From Pseudolabrys sp. Root1462 (GTDB lineage: Bacteria > Pseudomonadota > Alphaproteobacteria > Rhizobiales > Xanthobacteraceae), in NCBI RefSeq assembly GCF_001426945.1, contig NZ_LMFS01000001.1:165412-229411 (forward strand): 64,000 nucleotides of DNA, written 5' to 3'. The position numbers and the translations under genes were made by a program. How positions within the stretch are numbered: the first letter of the stretch is position 1; each line of letters begins with the position of its first letter. This document shows positions 35,438 to 44,218 of the stretch, in pieces. The notes beneath the pieces are model-generated. The model saw nothing but the letters and a program-made list of their open reading frames with translations, did no database searches and was not told the origin of the DNA.

Positions 35438-35587
35438 TCACTCTTTCTTCTCGATGGAAATTCCGCCTTTACCGACATTGATCTCGATGCCGGTCGTCTT
35501 CTGACGCTCCTGGTAGAGCTGATAGCTGACCACTCCGGCAACGACGACCAGCGCGGCAATGGCGACGTAGAGAAAATTGCGGTTCAT
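35438..35587 (-). CDS. Small single-helix membrane protein (49 aa)
   Basis: A 49-residue protein: short polar N-terminus MNRNF, one membrane helix (LYVAIAALVVVAGVVSYQLY) and a charged tail (QERQKTTGIEINVGKGGISI then EKKE). The helix-plus-tail layout and plausible codon use make it likely real; I do not recognise a family name or function. It lies 68 bases upstream of the DUF3309 gene on the same strand and may be cotranscribed with it. Confidence 0.65.
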   Translation of the reverse strand: MNRNFLYVAIAALVVVAGVVSYQLYQERQKTTGIEINVGKGGISIEKKE

Positions 35588-35800
35588 GATTGTGTGTCCT
35601 GAGGCTTTACCGAAAGCAGGGCGGCCGCGGCTGCCGTTGTAATTTGACGTAAATCTGCGTGGTCCGTAGAGCGATGATCTTCACGCGAAAATCCGGACCC
35701 GCCGTAACCGGGAACGGGAAACAATATCCTCGCCTATCGTTTATTCTTTCCCGTTAGTTGCATTGAGCTATGTCAATTATGATTCCGGCCGCTTCATCGT

Positions 35801-35850
35801 GCCGTTGAATTGGCTCGACTGGGAAATCCGCAGGTGAGGGCGGTCTTGGC
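35801..35850 (-). pseudogene. Decayed fragment of an AraC-type regulator
   Basis: These 50 bases match 35939-35989 within the araC-type gene at roughly four of five positions, with one base deleted. In the minus frame they read AKTALTCGFPSRANSTA, against ALACGFASQSHFNST in the intact protein, the second helix-turn-helix. It lies just past the 3-prime end of the intact gene and looks like a leftover of a tandem duplicate or a replaced C-terminus. Confidence 0.5.
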
Positions 35851-35857
35851 AGCCGCT

Positions 35858-36802
35858 TCATCGCTTCGCGAGGATTGGCGGCGAACTCAAAACACGGCGC
35901 CAGCGGCCGGGGCTGGCGCCGGTGAGTCGCTTCAGCGTGCTGTTGAAATGGCTTTGACTGGCAAACCCGCAGGCGAGGGCGATCTCGGCCAATGAAATTT
36001 CCGACTGCGACAACAGCGTCTTGGCACGGTCGATGCGCCGGCCCAGAAGCCACTGATGCGGAGCGACGCCGGTCGTCTTCCGGAAGGCGCGTCTGAACTG
36101 TGAGACCGACAGTCCGCATTCCCTCGCCAGGTCCGCCAGGCTGATGTCGAGGTTTGCCTCCATGAGGCCCTTGGCATGGCGTTCCTGCCAGGGGGCGAGG
36201 CCATAGGCACGTTGCTCGCGAGCGCTCCGGGAGGATGCCCCGTATTTGACGAGGACGTGAACCCCGGCCGCCGTCAGAATCGAATCTAGCAAGAGATTGC
36301 TTCCCGCGTGGCGGTCGTCGAAAGCCGCAAGCGTCGCCGCCGCCAGATGGCGCATCACAGGATCATCTTTGCCGACGCTTTGCTTGTAATCGAAATCCGA
36401 TATCGGCTGAACATTCTCCTGCTCGGCGAATAGGTTCAACGTGGCCAGCGGCATATAGAAATGCAGGACGTGCGACGGCCGCCGGAACAGGCCTTGCGGC
36501 TTCTGCCGCAGATCGAAGAAATGCGTGTGGCCGGCTTGCCTTACGTCATTGACCGATACCGGCCGGCCATTCTTCCAGAGTTCGTGATCGGCCACGGGAA
36601 GAAGCAGGACTGACACGAGAAACGCATCGTCATAAGGAAGCGGTTCGCTGAGATCGGGGGTCGGCTTATCAAACTTCAGTTCGGTGACCGCCAGCGAGCC
36701 TCTGCCCATGGTGCGCTCGCGGTGCCATCGCGAACTCGACATGCGGTACACGGCCGCAAAGTCGTCGCCGATCGGTTTCCGGTCGGGAGAGGCCTTGCCC
36801 AT
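35858..36802 (-). CDS. AraC-family transcriptional regulator
   Basis: A 314-residue regulator. The C-terminal AraC domain (residues 210-305) has two helix-turn-helices: DISLADLARECGLSVSQFRR and ISLAEIALACGFASQSHFN, followed by the family motif GASPGRWRR. The N-terminal 200 residues are a variable sensor domain that I cannot place. The ATG at 36802 has GGAG seven bases upstream. It is divergent from the histidine kinase gene, with 212 bases between them. A degenerate copy of its second helix-turn-helix lies just downstream (35801). Confidence 0.88.
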   Translation of the reverse strand: MGKASPDRKPIGDDFAAVYRMSSSRWHRERTMGRGSLAVTELKFDKPTPDLSEPLPYDDAFLVSVLLLPVADHELWKNGRPVSVNDVRQAGHTHFFDLRQKPQGLFRRPSHVLHFYMPLATLNLFAEQENVQPISDFDYKQSVGKDDPVMRHLAAATLAAFDDRHAGSNLLLDSILTAAGVHVLVKYGASSRSAREQRAYGLAPWQERHAKGLMEANLDISLADLARECGLSVSQFRRAFRKTTGVAPHQWLLGRRIDRAKTLLSQSEISLAEIALACGFASQSHFNSTLKRLTGASPGRWRRVLSSPPILAKR

Positions 36803-37014
36803 TGCAGTCTCCGGATAAAATTCCGACGGGCATTGCTACGGCTTATTGCGCATCACCAAAACTTGAAAACCCTAGCGCCGCGCCCCTGTTGATACAATGA
36901 TTGTCGGCTTTTTCTTATGAATCAGCACGATAAGTCCGTGGAATTTGTCGGACCGGTCGCGGCCGATAATGGCGCGGCCGGAAGATGAAAATTACGCACG
37001 TTTTTTGAAAGACC

Positions 37015-38796
37015 GTGCCCCAGTCTGCTTATTTAATACGGTTCATTAGTGTTCAAATGAATCCTGGCCGTGAGCCAGGGGGGCGTTGGCGCCCCGATTT
37101 CTATCGACAGTTGCTTTCGAGTGTCAGCGCAGGGGCGAGCCGGAACATGATGGACGCGGTCGCACACACCCAATTGATCGAGCAGGGCAGGCCCGTCAGC
37201 GAGAGCCTGTATGAGCTGGAAGCGGAGCTGATCGATCAGCTCGTCGGCCAGTGGTACGTCGAACTCCCGCGGCAACGCGGGTCGATCGAGGATCTCCTGG
37301 TCAGCACAAGGCTGACCGATTTGAACGGCGAGGCACGCCGATTGCTGCAGGCGTCATCGGCCGATGAACTGGCCGGCGCCAGCCTCGCGCGCTTCGTGGC
37401 CACCTCGTCGCGTCCCGCCATGGCGGAGCTGCTGGAGAAAGCGCGTGTCGGTTCGACCGAGGTGACGAACTTATGCCTGTTGACGACGGAGGGAGCGCCC
37501 GTCGGCATTCGGCTCCTGGCCGCGCGAACGGGCGAGGGTGACGACCGTCTCGTCCTGGTGGGCAGCGAAAGTCCGCTGCCCGATGCCACGGTCGACGAAC
37601 TGATCAAGAACGAGGAGCGCTACCGTCGGCTTTTTCAACGGATGCCGATTGCGCTGTGGCGCGTCGACCCCCGGGGAGTGAAATCGCTCCTCGGCGACGC
37701 GCGCGATGCCGGCGTGACCGACCTCGTCGCCCATTTCAATCGTCACCCCGAGCTCTTCGAGCTGGCGATGGATTCCATCACCATCGCCGAAGTCAATGAG
37801 CTGACGGTGCAGCTTTTTGGCGGGACATCAAGCGTCGACTTCATTCGCCCCATCCGTAGCTACTGGAAGGCGCGGCCTGACACCCTGCGCCGGGTGATCG
37901 GCGCCCGATATCGCGGTCTGCCGCAGTATACCGAGGAGACCCAGGTCTGCGGCATTGACGGGCGAGTTGTCGATGTCGTGATGTCGATGGCATTCCCGCC
38001 GCCGGACGACATCGACGGCGATTGTCTGGTCGGCATGATCGATATCACGAACCGCCGGCAAGCGGAGGTGCAGCTTCGCGAGTTGCAGGACGAGTTCGCG
38101 CGCGCGGCCCGTATCTCGATGCTCAGCGAATTGACGGCCTCCATTGCCCATGAACTCAGGCAGCCTCTGGCGGCGATCACGACGCATGGCGACGCGGCGA
38201 TGCGCTGGCTCGCCGCGACGCCGCCAGTTGTCGATCGGGCCGTCAAAGGCCTGGAAGGCATGGTGAAGGCGGCGGATAGGGCGAGCGCCATCATCCAGCG
38301 CATCCACCGAATGGCGATCAATGAGGCTGCTCAGTGCACCAGCGTCGACATCAACGCGGCGATCGCCGACATCGCGATATTCGTCAAACACGATCTGCAG
38401 TCCCGGCAGGTCGAGTTGGTTCTCAATCTCGAGGATGGCTTGCCGGCCGTATTCGGCGATGAAGTGCAGTTGCAGCAGGTGATGCACAACCTGGTCAGGA
38501 ACAGTGCGCAGGCCATTGCGGATGGCCAGTGTCCGCTTCGCTGCATCACGGTCTCGACGGCACGACGAGGCGACCACATCGAGATCGTGGTCGAGGACAC
38601 CGGGCCGGGAATCCCGCCCGAACAGATCGACAGGCTGTTTACGGCCTTTGAGACGACGAAGGCGGGTGGCATGGGCATCGGCCTCACGCTGTGCCGCTCG
38701 ATCGTCATTTCTCACGGCGGCACCATCGAGCCGGACGTGTCTGTCTGCGATGGAGCCAGATTCCGCATTACTCTGCCGGTTCAGGTCGACCCCTGA
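37015..38796 (+). CDS. PAS-domain sensor histidine kinase (orphan)
   Basis: A 593-residue soluble kinase. An N-terminal region (1-200) of uncertain fold is followed by a PAS-like domain (about 200-345, NEERYRRLFQRMPIALWRVD, ending MIDITNRRQAE). The phospho-acceptor is His379 in SIAHELRQPLAAI, then N-box HNLVRNSAQAI, G1 VEDTGPGIP and G2 GGMGIGLTLCRSI. This resembles FixL/DctS-type kinases. No membrane helix and no response regulator gene is adjacent, so it is an orphan. The start GTG 37015 is uncertain: ATG 37057 or 37147 would shorten it without losing domains. Confidence 0.85.
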   Translation: MPQSAYLIRFISVQMNPGREPGGRWRPDFYRQLLSSVSAGASRNMMDAVAHTQLIEQGRPVSESLYELEAELIDQLVGQWYVELPRQRGSIEDLLVSTRLTDLNGEARRLLQASSADELAGASLARFVATSSRPAMAELLEKARVGSTEVTNLCLLTTEGAPVGIRLLAARTGEGDDRLVLVGSESPLPDATVDELIKNEERYRRLFQRMPIALWRVDPRGVKSLLGDARDAGVTDLVAHFNRHPELFELAMDSITIAEVNELTVQLFGGTSSVDFIRPIRSYWKARPDTLRRVIGARYRGLPQYTEETQVCGIDGRVVDVVMSMAFPPPDDIDGDCLVGMIDITNRRQAEVQLRELQDEFARAARISMLSELTASIAHELRQPLAAITTHGDAAMRWLAATPPVVDRAVKGLEGMVKAADRASAIIQRIHRMAINEAAQCTSVDINAAIADIAIFVKHDLQSRQVELVLNLEDGLPAVFGDEVQLQQVMHNLVRNSAQAIADGQCPLRCITVSTARRGDHIEIVVEDTGPGIPPEQIDRLFTAFETTKAGGMGIGLTLCRSIVISHGGTIEPDVSVCDGARFRITLPVQVDP

Positions 38797-38845
38797 CGTT
38801 CGGCACAACGCTGCGGCCTCGGCGGCGCCGCGGCAACGGCATCGG

Positions 38846-38879
38846 CCGTCCGGAGGGCTGAGGGGGAGCCTCCGGACGG
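38846..38879. terminator. Hairpin between convergent genes
   Basis: Eleven-base arms (38846-38856 with 38869-38879, CCGTCCGGAGG type) pair perfectly around a GA-rich loop between the 3-prime ends of the kinase gene and the small secreted-protein gene. There is no T run, so it may act as a weak or Rho-assisted terminator. Confidence 0.5.
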
Positions 38880-38898
38880 ACCGATTGTCGAGCCTGAA

Positions 38899-39144
38899 TT
38901 AGCGGCTCGACTCTTCCGCGAACGGCACGCGATTGAACTCGCGCCGCTCGGCCTTCGAGTAGCCGGACACGTTGGCCCGCACCCGCGCCGGAGCGTAGGC
39001 ATAGGCGTTGAGTCCATTCGTTTCCTGGTTCTGGATCGCCTGGGGGACCTGGCCGAACTCGTCGAGACCGGAGTCCGACGCGAAGGCGGTGTTGGCAAAG
39101 CCGAGGGCGAGCAGCGCAGCGAGAGCGATCTTGGTCTTGGTCAT
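38899..39144 (-). CDS. Small secreted protein (81 aa)
   Basis: An 81-residue protein with a clear signal peptide (MTKTKIALAALLALGFANTAFA, then SDSGLDEFG). The mature 59 residues are polar with a tyrosine-rich middle (NGLNAYAYAPARVRANVSG) and no cysteine. Similar short periplasmic proteins of unknown role are common in Bradyrhizobium-like genomes. A purine-rich AAGGACAAT-like site precedes the ATG on the minus strand. It converges on the kinase gene. Confidence 0.75.
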   Translation of the reverse strand: MTKTKIALAALLALGFANTAFASDSGLDEFGQVPQAIQNQETNGLNAYAYAPARVRANVSGYSKAERREFNRVPFAEESSR

Positions 39145-39697
39145 GGTGATTGTCCTTATTTGAAAGTTTGAATTCGGCGACCCGGGTCAGTCCGGATCGT
39201 GATGCACACTTAGAAGCTGCCGCGTGCCACGACCATTATGCGGAATGGTGGATGGCCCAAACATTGGTTTGGGTGAGGCCGGCGTTCGGCCGTCCTATCG
39301 CAATGGCTTTGGTGGTCCGGTAACGAGCGCGTGCGATAGCAACGTGAACGCATCTCTGTCATGTCACGCCGATCGGCTGCCGCGCGAACCAATCTCGTGC
39401 CGTCTCGTAATGAACGCCGATGATTGTATGCAGCGCCGAGGATGATGGCTCGGCTCGCGCGTCGGTCCGCCTTTGAGCAGGCCCTGGCCGGACTTGCGGC
39501 AGCAATACATACGTTCGTATGGGGTCCTAAACTTATTGGCGATCGACGAAAACTCATGTCGGGGCGGAGCAGCCCCAGCCATGCCGTAGCATCAGCTCAA
39601 TCAGAAGCGATCGAGTTTCTCTTCGCAAGTTCGTGATCGCAGCCTCGCAAGGCGCGGCGGCGACCTTTAGATGTTCACGCGAACCAAGGTGCTGGCG
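39145..39697. other. Gene-free stretch before the efflux operon
   Basis: About 550 bases with lower GC than the flanks. Frames open on both strands but have no start-site support, no recognisable motif and unusual composition. It holds a seven-base inverted repeat (39256-39273, CCCAAAC/GTTTGGG) and the palindrome at 39508-39521. It may be the remains of a regulator gene, but I cannot show it. Confidence 0.5.
39508..39521. promoter_or_regulatory. Palindrome CATACGTTCGTATG
   Basis: A perfect six-base inverted repeat with a TT centre, in an AT-rich context (AATACATACGTTCGTATGG). Its look is that of a TetR/AcrR operator for an efflux pump. It lies 190 bases before the Cys-rich gene and 420 before the pump genes, with no regulator gene beside it. 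Confidence 0.4.
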
Positions 39698-39913
39698 ATG
39701 AAAGTCAAGCTTTGTGAGTCTTGCCCCTATACCCCCACCGACATCGGCCCGCATTACTCCGTCGACGCCACAGAGTACTGCTGCTTGGCATGCCCGTCGC
39801 TTGTCGCGAAGACCGTGGTTGTTGCCAAGCGTCGGCGCCGCCGCCGGGTCTTTCGCCCCGTCGAGCCGGGTGCGGCGCTTGCCGTGACGGCCGGAGCGGG
39901 GCCGGGAATCTGA
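39698..39913 (+). CDS. Small Cys-rich protein (71 aa)
   Basis: The N-terminal half reads MKVKLCESCPYTPTDIGPHY, then ATEYCCLACPSL, giving CX2C and a later CCX2C, the look of a zinc ribbon or Fe-S binding mini-protein. The C-terminal half is basic (KRRRRRRVFRP) and then hydrophobic-neutral. Short proteins beginning with this LCESCPY motif occur widely in Rhizobiales, but none has a known function to me. ATG 39698 begins at the conserved motif; ATG 39671 is an alternative. It ends 15 bases before the RND adaptor gene and so probably shares its transcript. Confidence 0.6.
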   Translation: MKVKLCESCPYTPTDIGPHYSVDATEYCCLACPSLVAKTVVVAKRRRRRRVFRPVEPGAALAVTAGAGPGI

Positions 39914-39928
39914 CCACAGGAACAGCCG

Positions 39929-41086
39929 ATGCGCCGGTCATTGTTATTGCCGATTGCGTGTGTAGTCGCCGTCTTCGTGGCGGGCGGCATCACATGGCGG
40001 CACCTGAGTTCGTTTGCCTCGACGAAGCAACAAGTCCCTCACCGTGAAGTGCCACCTCCCATCCCCGCAACGCTGGGCGCAGCCGAGCGCAAGAACGTGC
40101 CCGTCTTTCTTGACGGCCTCGGCACGGTGCAGGCTTACAACACCGTGACGGTCAATACGCGTGTTGACGGCACGCTCGACAAAGTGAGCTTCGTCGAGGG
40201 CCAGAAGGTCCAGGCCGGCGACATTCTCGCGCAGATCGATCCGCGGCCCTTCAAGGCGTCGCTCGATCTGGCTATTGCCACAAAGGCCAAGGATGAAGCG
40301 CAACTGGTCAATGCGCGGCTCGATCTCAAGCGCTTCCAGCAAAGCGGCACGCTCGCCACGACCCAGCAGCAGATTGATACGCAAGAGGCGCTGGTGAACC
40401 AGCTAGTCGCCACGGTGCAGGGCGACCAGGCGAATATCGAAGCGGCGCAGGTCCAGCTCGACTACACGACGATTCGCGCGCCGATTTCGGGCCGCACCGG
40501 CATCCGATTGGTCGATCAGGGCAACATCGTTCACGCCGCCAATACGACTGGCCTGGTCGTCATTACACAGTTGCAGCCAATCTCGGTGATCTTCACCCTG
40601 CCGCAGGACGAGGTGCAGAATGTTATCCATGAAATGGAGGCCTCCAGAGTGCCGCTGATGGCGGTCGCGCAGGGGCGGGACGACCGCCGCACGCTCGATA
40701 CCGGAACGCTGAGCCTCGTTGACAACCAGATCGATCCGACATCCGGGAACGTCCGCCTCAAGGCCACCTTTCCCAACGCCGAATACGCGCTGTGGCCAGG
40801 ACAGTTTGTCAATGTGCGGCTGCAGCTCAAGACGCTCGATAACGTGGTGACCGTGCCATCGACCGCCGTGCAGCGCGGTCCAGATGGCATGTTCGTCTAC
40901 ACCGTCAAGCCTGACACCAGCATCGCCATTCAGCCCGTCAACGTCGCGCAGATGTCGCAAGGCGTATCGGTCATCGACAAGGGCATCTCCGTCGGAACGC
41001 CCATCGTCGTTGCGGGCCAGTTCCGCCTGAAACCCGGCAGCCGCGTGCAAAGCGTGCCCGGCACCGCCGAAGCCGGCGGGAAATAG
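39929..41086 (+). CDS. RND efflux periplasmic adaptor (MdtA-like)
   Basis: A 385-residue membrane-fusion protein. The N-terminal anchor LLLPIACVVAVFVAGGITW is followed by the two lipoyl halves (GTVQAYNTVTVNTRVDGTLD with VEGQKVQAGDILAQIDPRPF, and DYTTIRAPISGRTGIRLVDQ), an alpha-hairpin, and a beta-barrel (VVTVPSTAVQRGPDGMFVY). It resembles MdtA. It should connect the RND pump at 41093 to an outer-membrane channel. No lipobox is seen. CAGGAACAG precedes the ATG. Confidence 0.92.
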   Translation: MRRSLLLPIACVVAVFVAGGITWRHLSSFASTKQQVPHREVPPPIPATLGAAERKNVPVFLDGLGTVQAYNTVTVNTRVDGTLDKVSFVEGQKVQAGDILAQIDPRPFKASLDLAIATKAKDEAQLVNARLDLKRFQQSGTLATTQQQIDTQEALVNQLVATVQGDQANIEAAQVQLDYTTIRAPISGRTGIRLVDQGNIVHAANTTGLVVITQLQPISVIFTLPQDEVQNVIHEMEASRVPLMAVAQGRDDRRTLDTGTLSLVDNQIDPTSGNVRLKATFPNAEYALWPGQFVNVRLQLKTLDNVVTVPSTAVQRGPDGMFVYTVKPDTSIAIQPVNVAQMSQGVSVIDKGISVGTPIVVAGQFRLKPGSRVQSVPGTAEAGGK

Positions 41087-41092
41087 GGCGCC

Positions 41093-44000
41093 ATGTCGAT
41101 CTCAGCCCCCTTCATCCGCCGGCCGATCGCCACATCGCTGCTGATGGCGGGGATATTCCTGATCGGCGCCGCCGCTTACCCGTTCCTGCCCGTGGCCGCG
41201 CTGCCCGACGTCGAATTTCCCACCATTCAGATCACGACGCAGCTTCCCGGCGCCGATCCGGTCACGATGGCGACGTCGGTAACGGCGCCCCTGGAGCGCC
41301 AGTTCGCGCAGATCCCCGGCGTTACGCAAATGACTTCGAGCAGCGTGCTCGGCGTCAGCTCGATCACCGTACAGTTCGATCTCGGCCGCAATATCGACGG
41401 CGCCGCGGGCGACGTTCAGTCCGCCATCAATGCCGCCGGCGGGCAGCTTCCGAAAAATCTGCCGTCGCCGCCGTCCTATCGAAAGGTCAATCCGGCCGAT
41501 CCGCCGATCATGGTGCTAGCCTTGCATTCGGACGCGTTGCCGATCACGACGGTCGACGATTATGCCGAGAATATTTTCGTTCAGAGTCTGAGTCAGATCA
41601 ACGGTGTCGGCCAGGTCCTGGTGTTCGGCCAGCAAAAGCCGGCGGTCCGTATCCAGGTCGATCCGCAAAAGCTCGCCGCCTTCGGGCTCGGGCTGGAAGA
41701 CCTGCGGGGGGCCATTACCAACATTACTACCGACAGTCCCAAGGGCAGCGTCGACGGCGCGACGCGCACCTTCACGATCTACGGCAATGATCAGTTGCTG
41801 GCGGCGAAGCCGTGGAACGACGCCATCATTGCCTACAAGAATGGTGCGCCGGTACGCGTGCGCGACATAGGTCGGGCGATCGAGGGCCCGGAGCGAAGCA
41901 AGCTCGCCGCCTGGGCCAACGGAAAGCGCGCCGTCATCCTCGCGATCCTCAAGGAGCCGGGCGCCAACGTTATCGATACGGTCGATCAGATCAAGGCGCA
42001 GCTGCCCCAACTTCAGGCGACCATTCCGCCCGCTATCTCGGTCGATACGATCATCGATCGGACCACGACCATCCGGGCGTCGGTCGCCGACGTTCAGTTC
42101 ACACTGATGCTGACGATCGTCTTGGTCGTCATGGTGATCTTCCTTTTTCTGCGCAATCTATCTGCGACGGTCATTCCGAGCATCACCGTTCCCTTGGCGC
42201 TCGTCGCCACCTTTGCCCTGATGTATCTGGCCGGGTTTAGCATCGACAATCTGTCGTTGATGGCTCTGAGCATCGCTGTGGGGTTCGTCGTCGATGACGC
42301 CATCGTGATGCTGGAGAATATTGAGCGGCATGTCGAAGAAGGGCTGACGCCGCTGCAGGCGGCTTTCAAGGGCGCCGAGGAAATCGGATTCACTATTCTG
42401 TCGATCAGTCTGTCGCTCGTGGCGGTGTTTATCCCGCTGCTGCTGATGGGCGGCATCGTCGGTGCGCTGTTCCGCGAATTCGCCATCTCGGTCACACTGA
42501 CCATCGCGGTCTCGGCCCTAGTCTCGTTGACGCTCACGCCGGTGATGGCATCCCGGTTCCTGAAGGAGAAGAAGCGTGTCCATCACGGCAGGCTTTATCT
42601 GGCGTCCGAGCGCATGTTCGACATGCTGCAAGAGGGTTACCGGCGCAGTCTCGACGTGGCGCTGCGACATCGCGGCGTGATGCTCGGCGTGTTTTTCGCC
42701 ACCGTGGCGCTTTCGGTCTATCTGTTCGCGGTCATTCCCAAGGGCTTCTTCCCGACCGAGGATAACGGCTTCATCATCGGCACCTCGCAGGCCTCCCAGG
42801 ACGTGTCCTTCGCCGAAATGTCGCGCCTGCAGCAGGAGCTGGGCAAAATCGTTGCGAGTGATCCGGACGTGACGAACGTCGGCATGCTGGTCGGTGCGAC
42901 CGGCAATCAGACCCAGAACAACGGGCGCATGTTCATCGCCCTCAAGCCCAAAGAGCAACGCAAAGCGTCGGCGAGCCAGATCATCGAGCGCCTGACACCG
43001 AAGCTTGCGAAGGTGGAGGGTGTGTCACTTTTTATGTTGGTTGGCCAGGATATCAATATTGGCGGCCGGCAATCGCAAACGATGTACCAGTATTCACTGC
43101 AGAGCGCCGACCTCGATCAGCTTAACGAATGGGCGCCGAAGATTTACGAGAAACTTAAGACATTGCCGCAATTGACCGGGGTTGCGACGGACCAGCAAAC
43201 CGGTGGCACGACACTGACCCTGACAATCGACCGCGACCAGGCAGCGCGTTTCGGCATTCAGCCGCAGCTGATTGACGATACCCTCGACGATGCTTTCGGC
43301 GAGCGCCAGGTCACTCAATACTTCACGCAGGTCAACAGCTATCACGTCATTCTGGAGGTTCTGCCCCAGTTCCAGAATGCGCCGGACGTGCTGTCGCGTC
43401 TATATGTCAAGTCGCCGCTGACCGGCCAGCAGGTGGCGCTCAGCACGCTGGCGAAATGGACCACGGCGCCGACCGCGGCGCTGTCCGTCAGCCATCAGGG
43501 CCAGTTCCCGGCGGTGACCTTGAGCTTCAATCTCGCACCCGGCGCCGCGCTCAGCGACGCGGTAACGGCGATCCGGCAGGCAGAGACGGACATGAACGTG
43601 CCGGCGGGCATTAACGGGACTTTTCAGGGATCCGCCGCGGCGTTTCAGGACTCATTGAAGTCCGAGCCGCTGCTCGTACTCGCCGCGCTGGTCGTTATCT
43701 ATCTCATCCTCGGCATTCTCTACGAGAGCTACATCCATCCCCTGACCATCCTGTCGACGTTGCCGTCGGCCGGCGTCGGCGCCTTGCTGATGCTGATGGT
43801 GTTCGGATTCGACTTCAGCATCATCGCGCTGATCGGCGTCATTCTCCTCATCGGCATCGTCAAGAAGAACGGCATCATGATCATCGACTTCGCCATCGTC
43901 GGCGAACGCGAACGCGGCCTCACGCCGCTCGAAGCGATCCGCGAAGCATGCCTGCTGCGCTTCAGGCCGATCATGATGACGACAATGGCGGCGCTGCTTG

Positions 44001-44212
44001 CCGGCTTGCCGTTGATGTTCGGCAACGGCACAGGGTCCGAACTGCGCCAGCCGCTGGGCTATTCCATCGTCGGTGGTCTGATCCTGAGCCAGGCGCTGAC
44101 GCTCTACACCACGCCCGTGGTGTTCCTCTATCTCGATCGCGTGAACCGGTGGCTGTCGAGTCTGCGGCGGGCGCCGCAGACGGCGGCTGCCGATGAGCAG
44201 CCTGCGGAGTAA
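41093..44212 (+). CDS. RND efflux pump permease (MdtB/MdtC-like)
   Basis: A 1039-residue proton-driven pump with the standard two-times-six helix plan and two large periplasmic loops. The first helix region is FIRRPIATSLLMAGIFLIGA. Helix 4 carries the proton-relay Asp pair in VGFVVDDAIVMLENIERH (DD), with the partner Lys in helix 10 (GIVKKNGIMIIDF). The repeat QPLGYSIVGGLILSQALTLY ends the second half. Substrates are unknown; the family handles hydrophobic antibiotics, bile salts or solvents. It follows the adaptor with six bases between. Confidence 0.95.
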   Translation: MSISAPFIRRPIATSLLMAGIFLIGAAAYPFLPVAALPDVEFPTIQITTQLPGADPVTMATSVTAPLERQFAQIPGVTQMTSSSVLGVSSITVQFDLGRNIDGAAGDVQSAINAAGGQLPKNLPSPPSYRKVNPADPPIMVLALHSDALPITTVDDYAENIFVQSLSQINGVGQVLVFGQQKPAVRIQVDPQKLAAFGLGLEDLRGAITNITTDSPKGSVDGATRTFTIYGNDQLLAAKPWNDAIIAYKNGAPVRVRDIGRAIEGPERSKLAAWANGKRAVILAILKEPGANVIDTVDQIKAQLPQLQATIPPAISVDTIIDRTTTIRASVADVQFTLMLTIVLVVMVIFLFLRNLSATVIPSITVPLALVATFALMYLAGFSIDNLSLMALSIAVGFVVDDAIVMLENIERHVEEGLTPLQAAFKGAEEIGFTILSISLSLVAVFIPLLLMGGIVGALFREFAISVTLTIAVSALVSLTLTPVMASRFLKEKKRVHHGRLYLASERMFDMLQEGYRRSLDVALRHRGVMLGVFFATVALSVYLFAVIPKGFFPTEDNGFIIGTSQASQDVSFAEMSRLQQELGKIVASDPDVTNVGMLVGATGNQTQNNGRMFIALKPKEQRKASASQIIERLTPKLAKVEGVSLFMLVGQDINIGGRQSQTMYQYSLQSADLDQLNEWAPKIYEKLKTLPQLTGVATDQQTGGTTLTLTIDRDQAARFGIQPQLIDDTLDDAFGERQVTQYFTQVNSYHVILEVLPQFQNAPDVLSRLYVKSPLTGQQVALSTLAKWTTAPTAALSVSHQGQFPAVTLSFNLAPGAALSDAVTAIRQAETDMNVPAGINGTFQGSAAAFQDSLKSEPLLVLAALVVIYLILGILYESYIHPLTILSTLPSAGVGALLMLMVFGFDFSIIALIGVILLIGIVKKNGIMIIDFAIVGERERGLTPLEAIREACLLRFRPIMMTTMAALLAGLPLMFGNGTGSELRQPLGYSIVGGLILSQALTLYTTPVVFLYLDRVNRWLSSLRRAPQTAAADEQPAE

Positions 44213-44218
44213 AGCAAG

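Noticed and set aside
34185-39144. Genomic island inserted at tRNA-Arg
   Set aside because: No integrase gene and no repeat of the tRNA 3-prime end was found downstream.
39210-39557. Minus-strand frame as a decayed tetR
   Set aside because: A few residues (RASRAIILGAA) hint at a TetR start, but the rest shows no helix-turn-helix; too weak to annotate.
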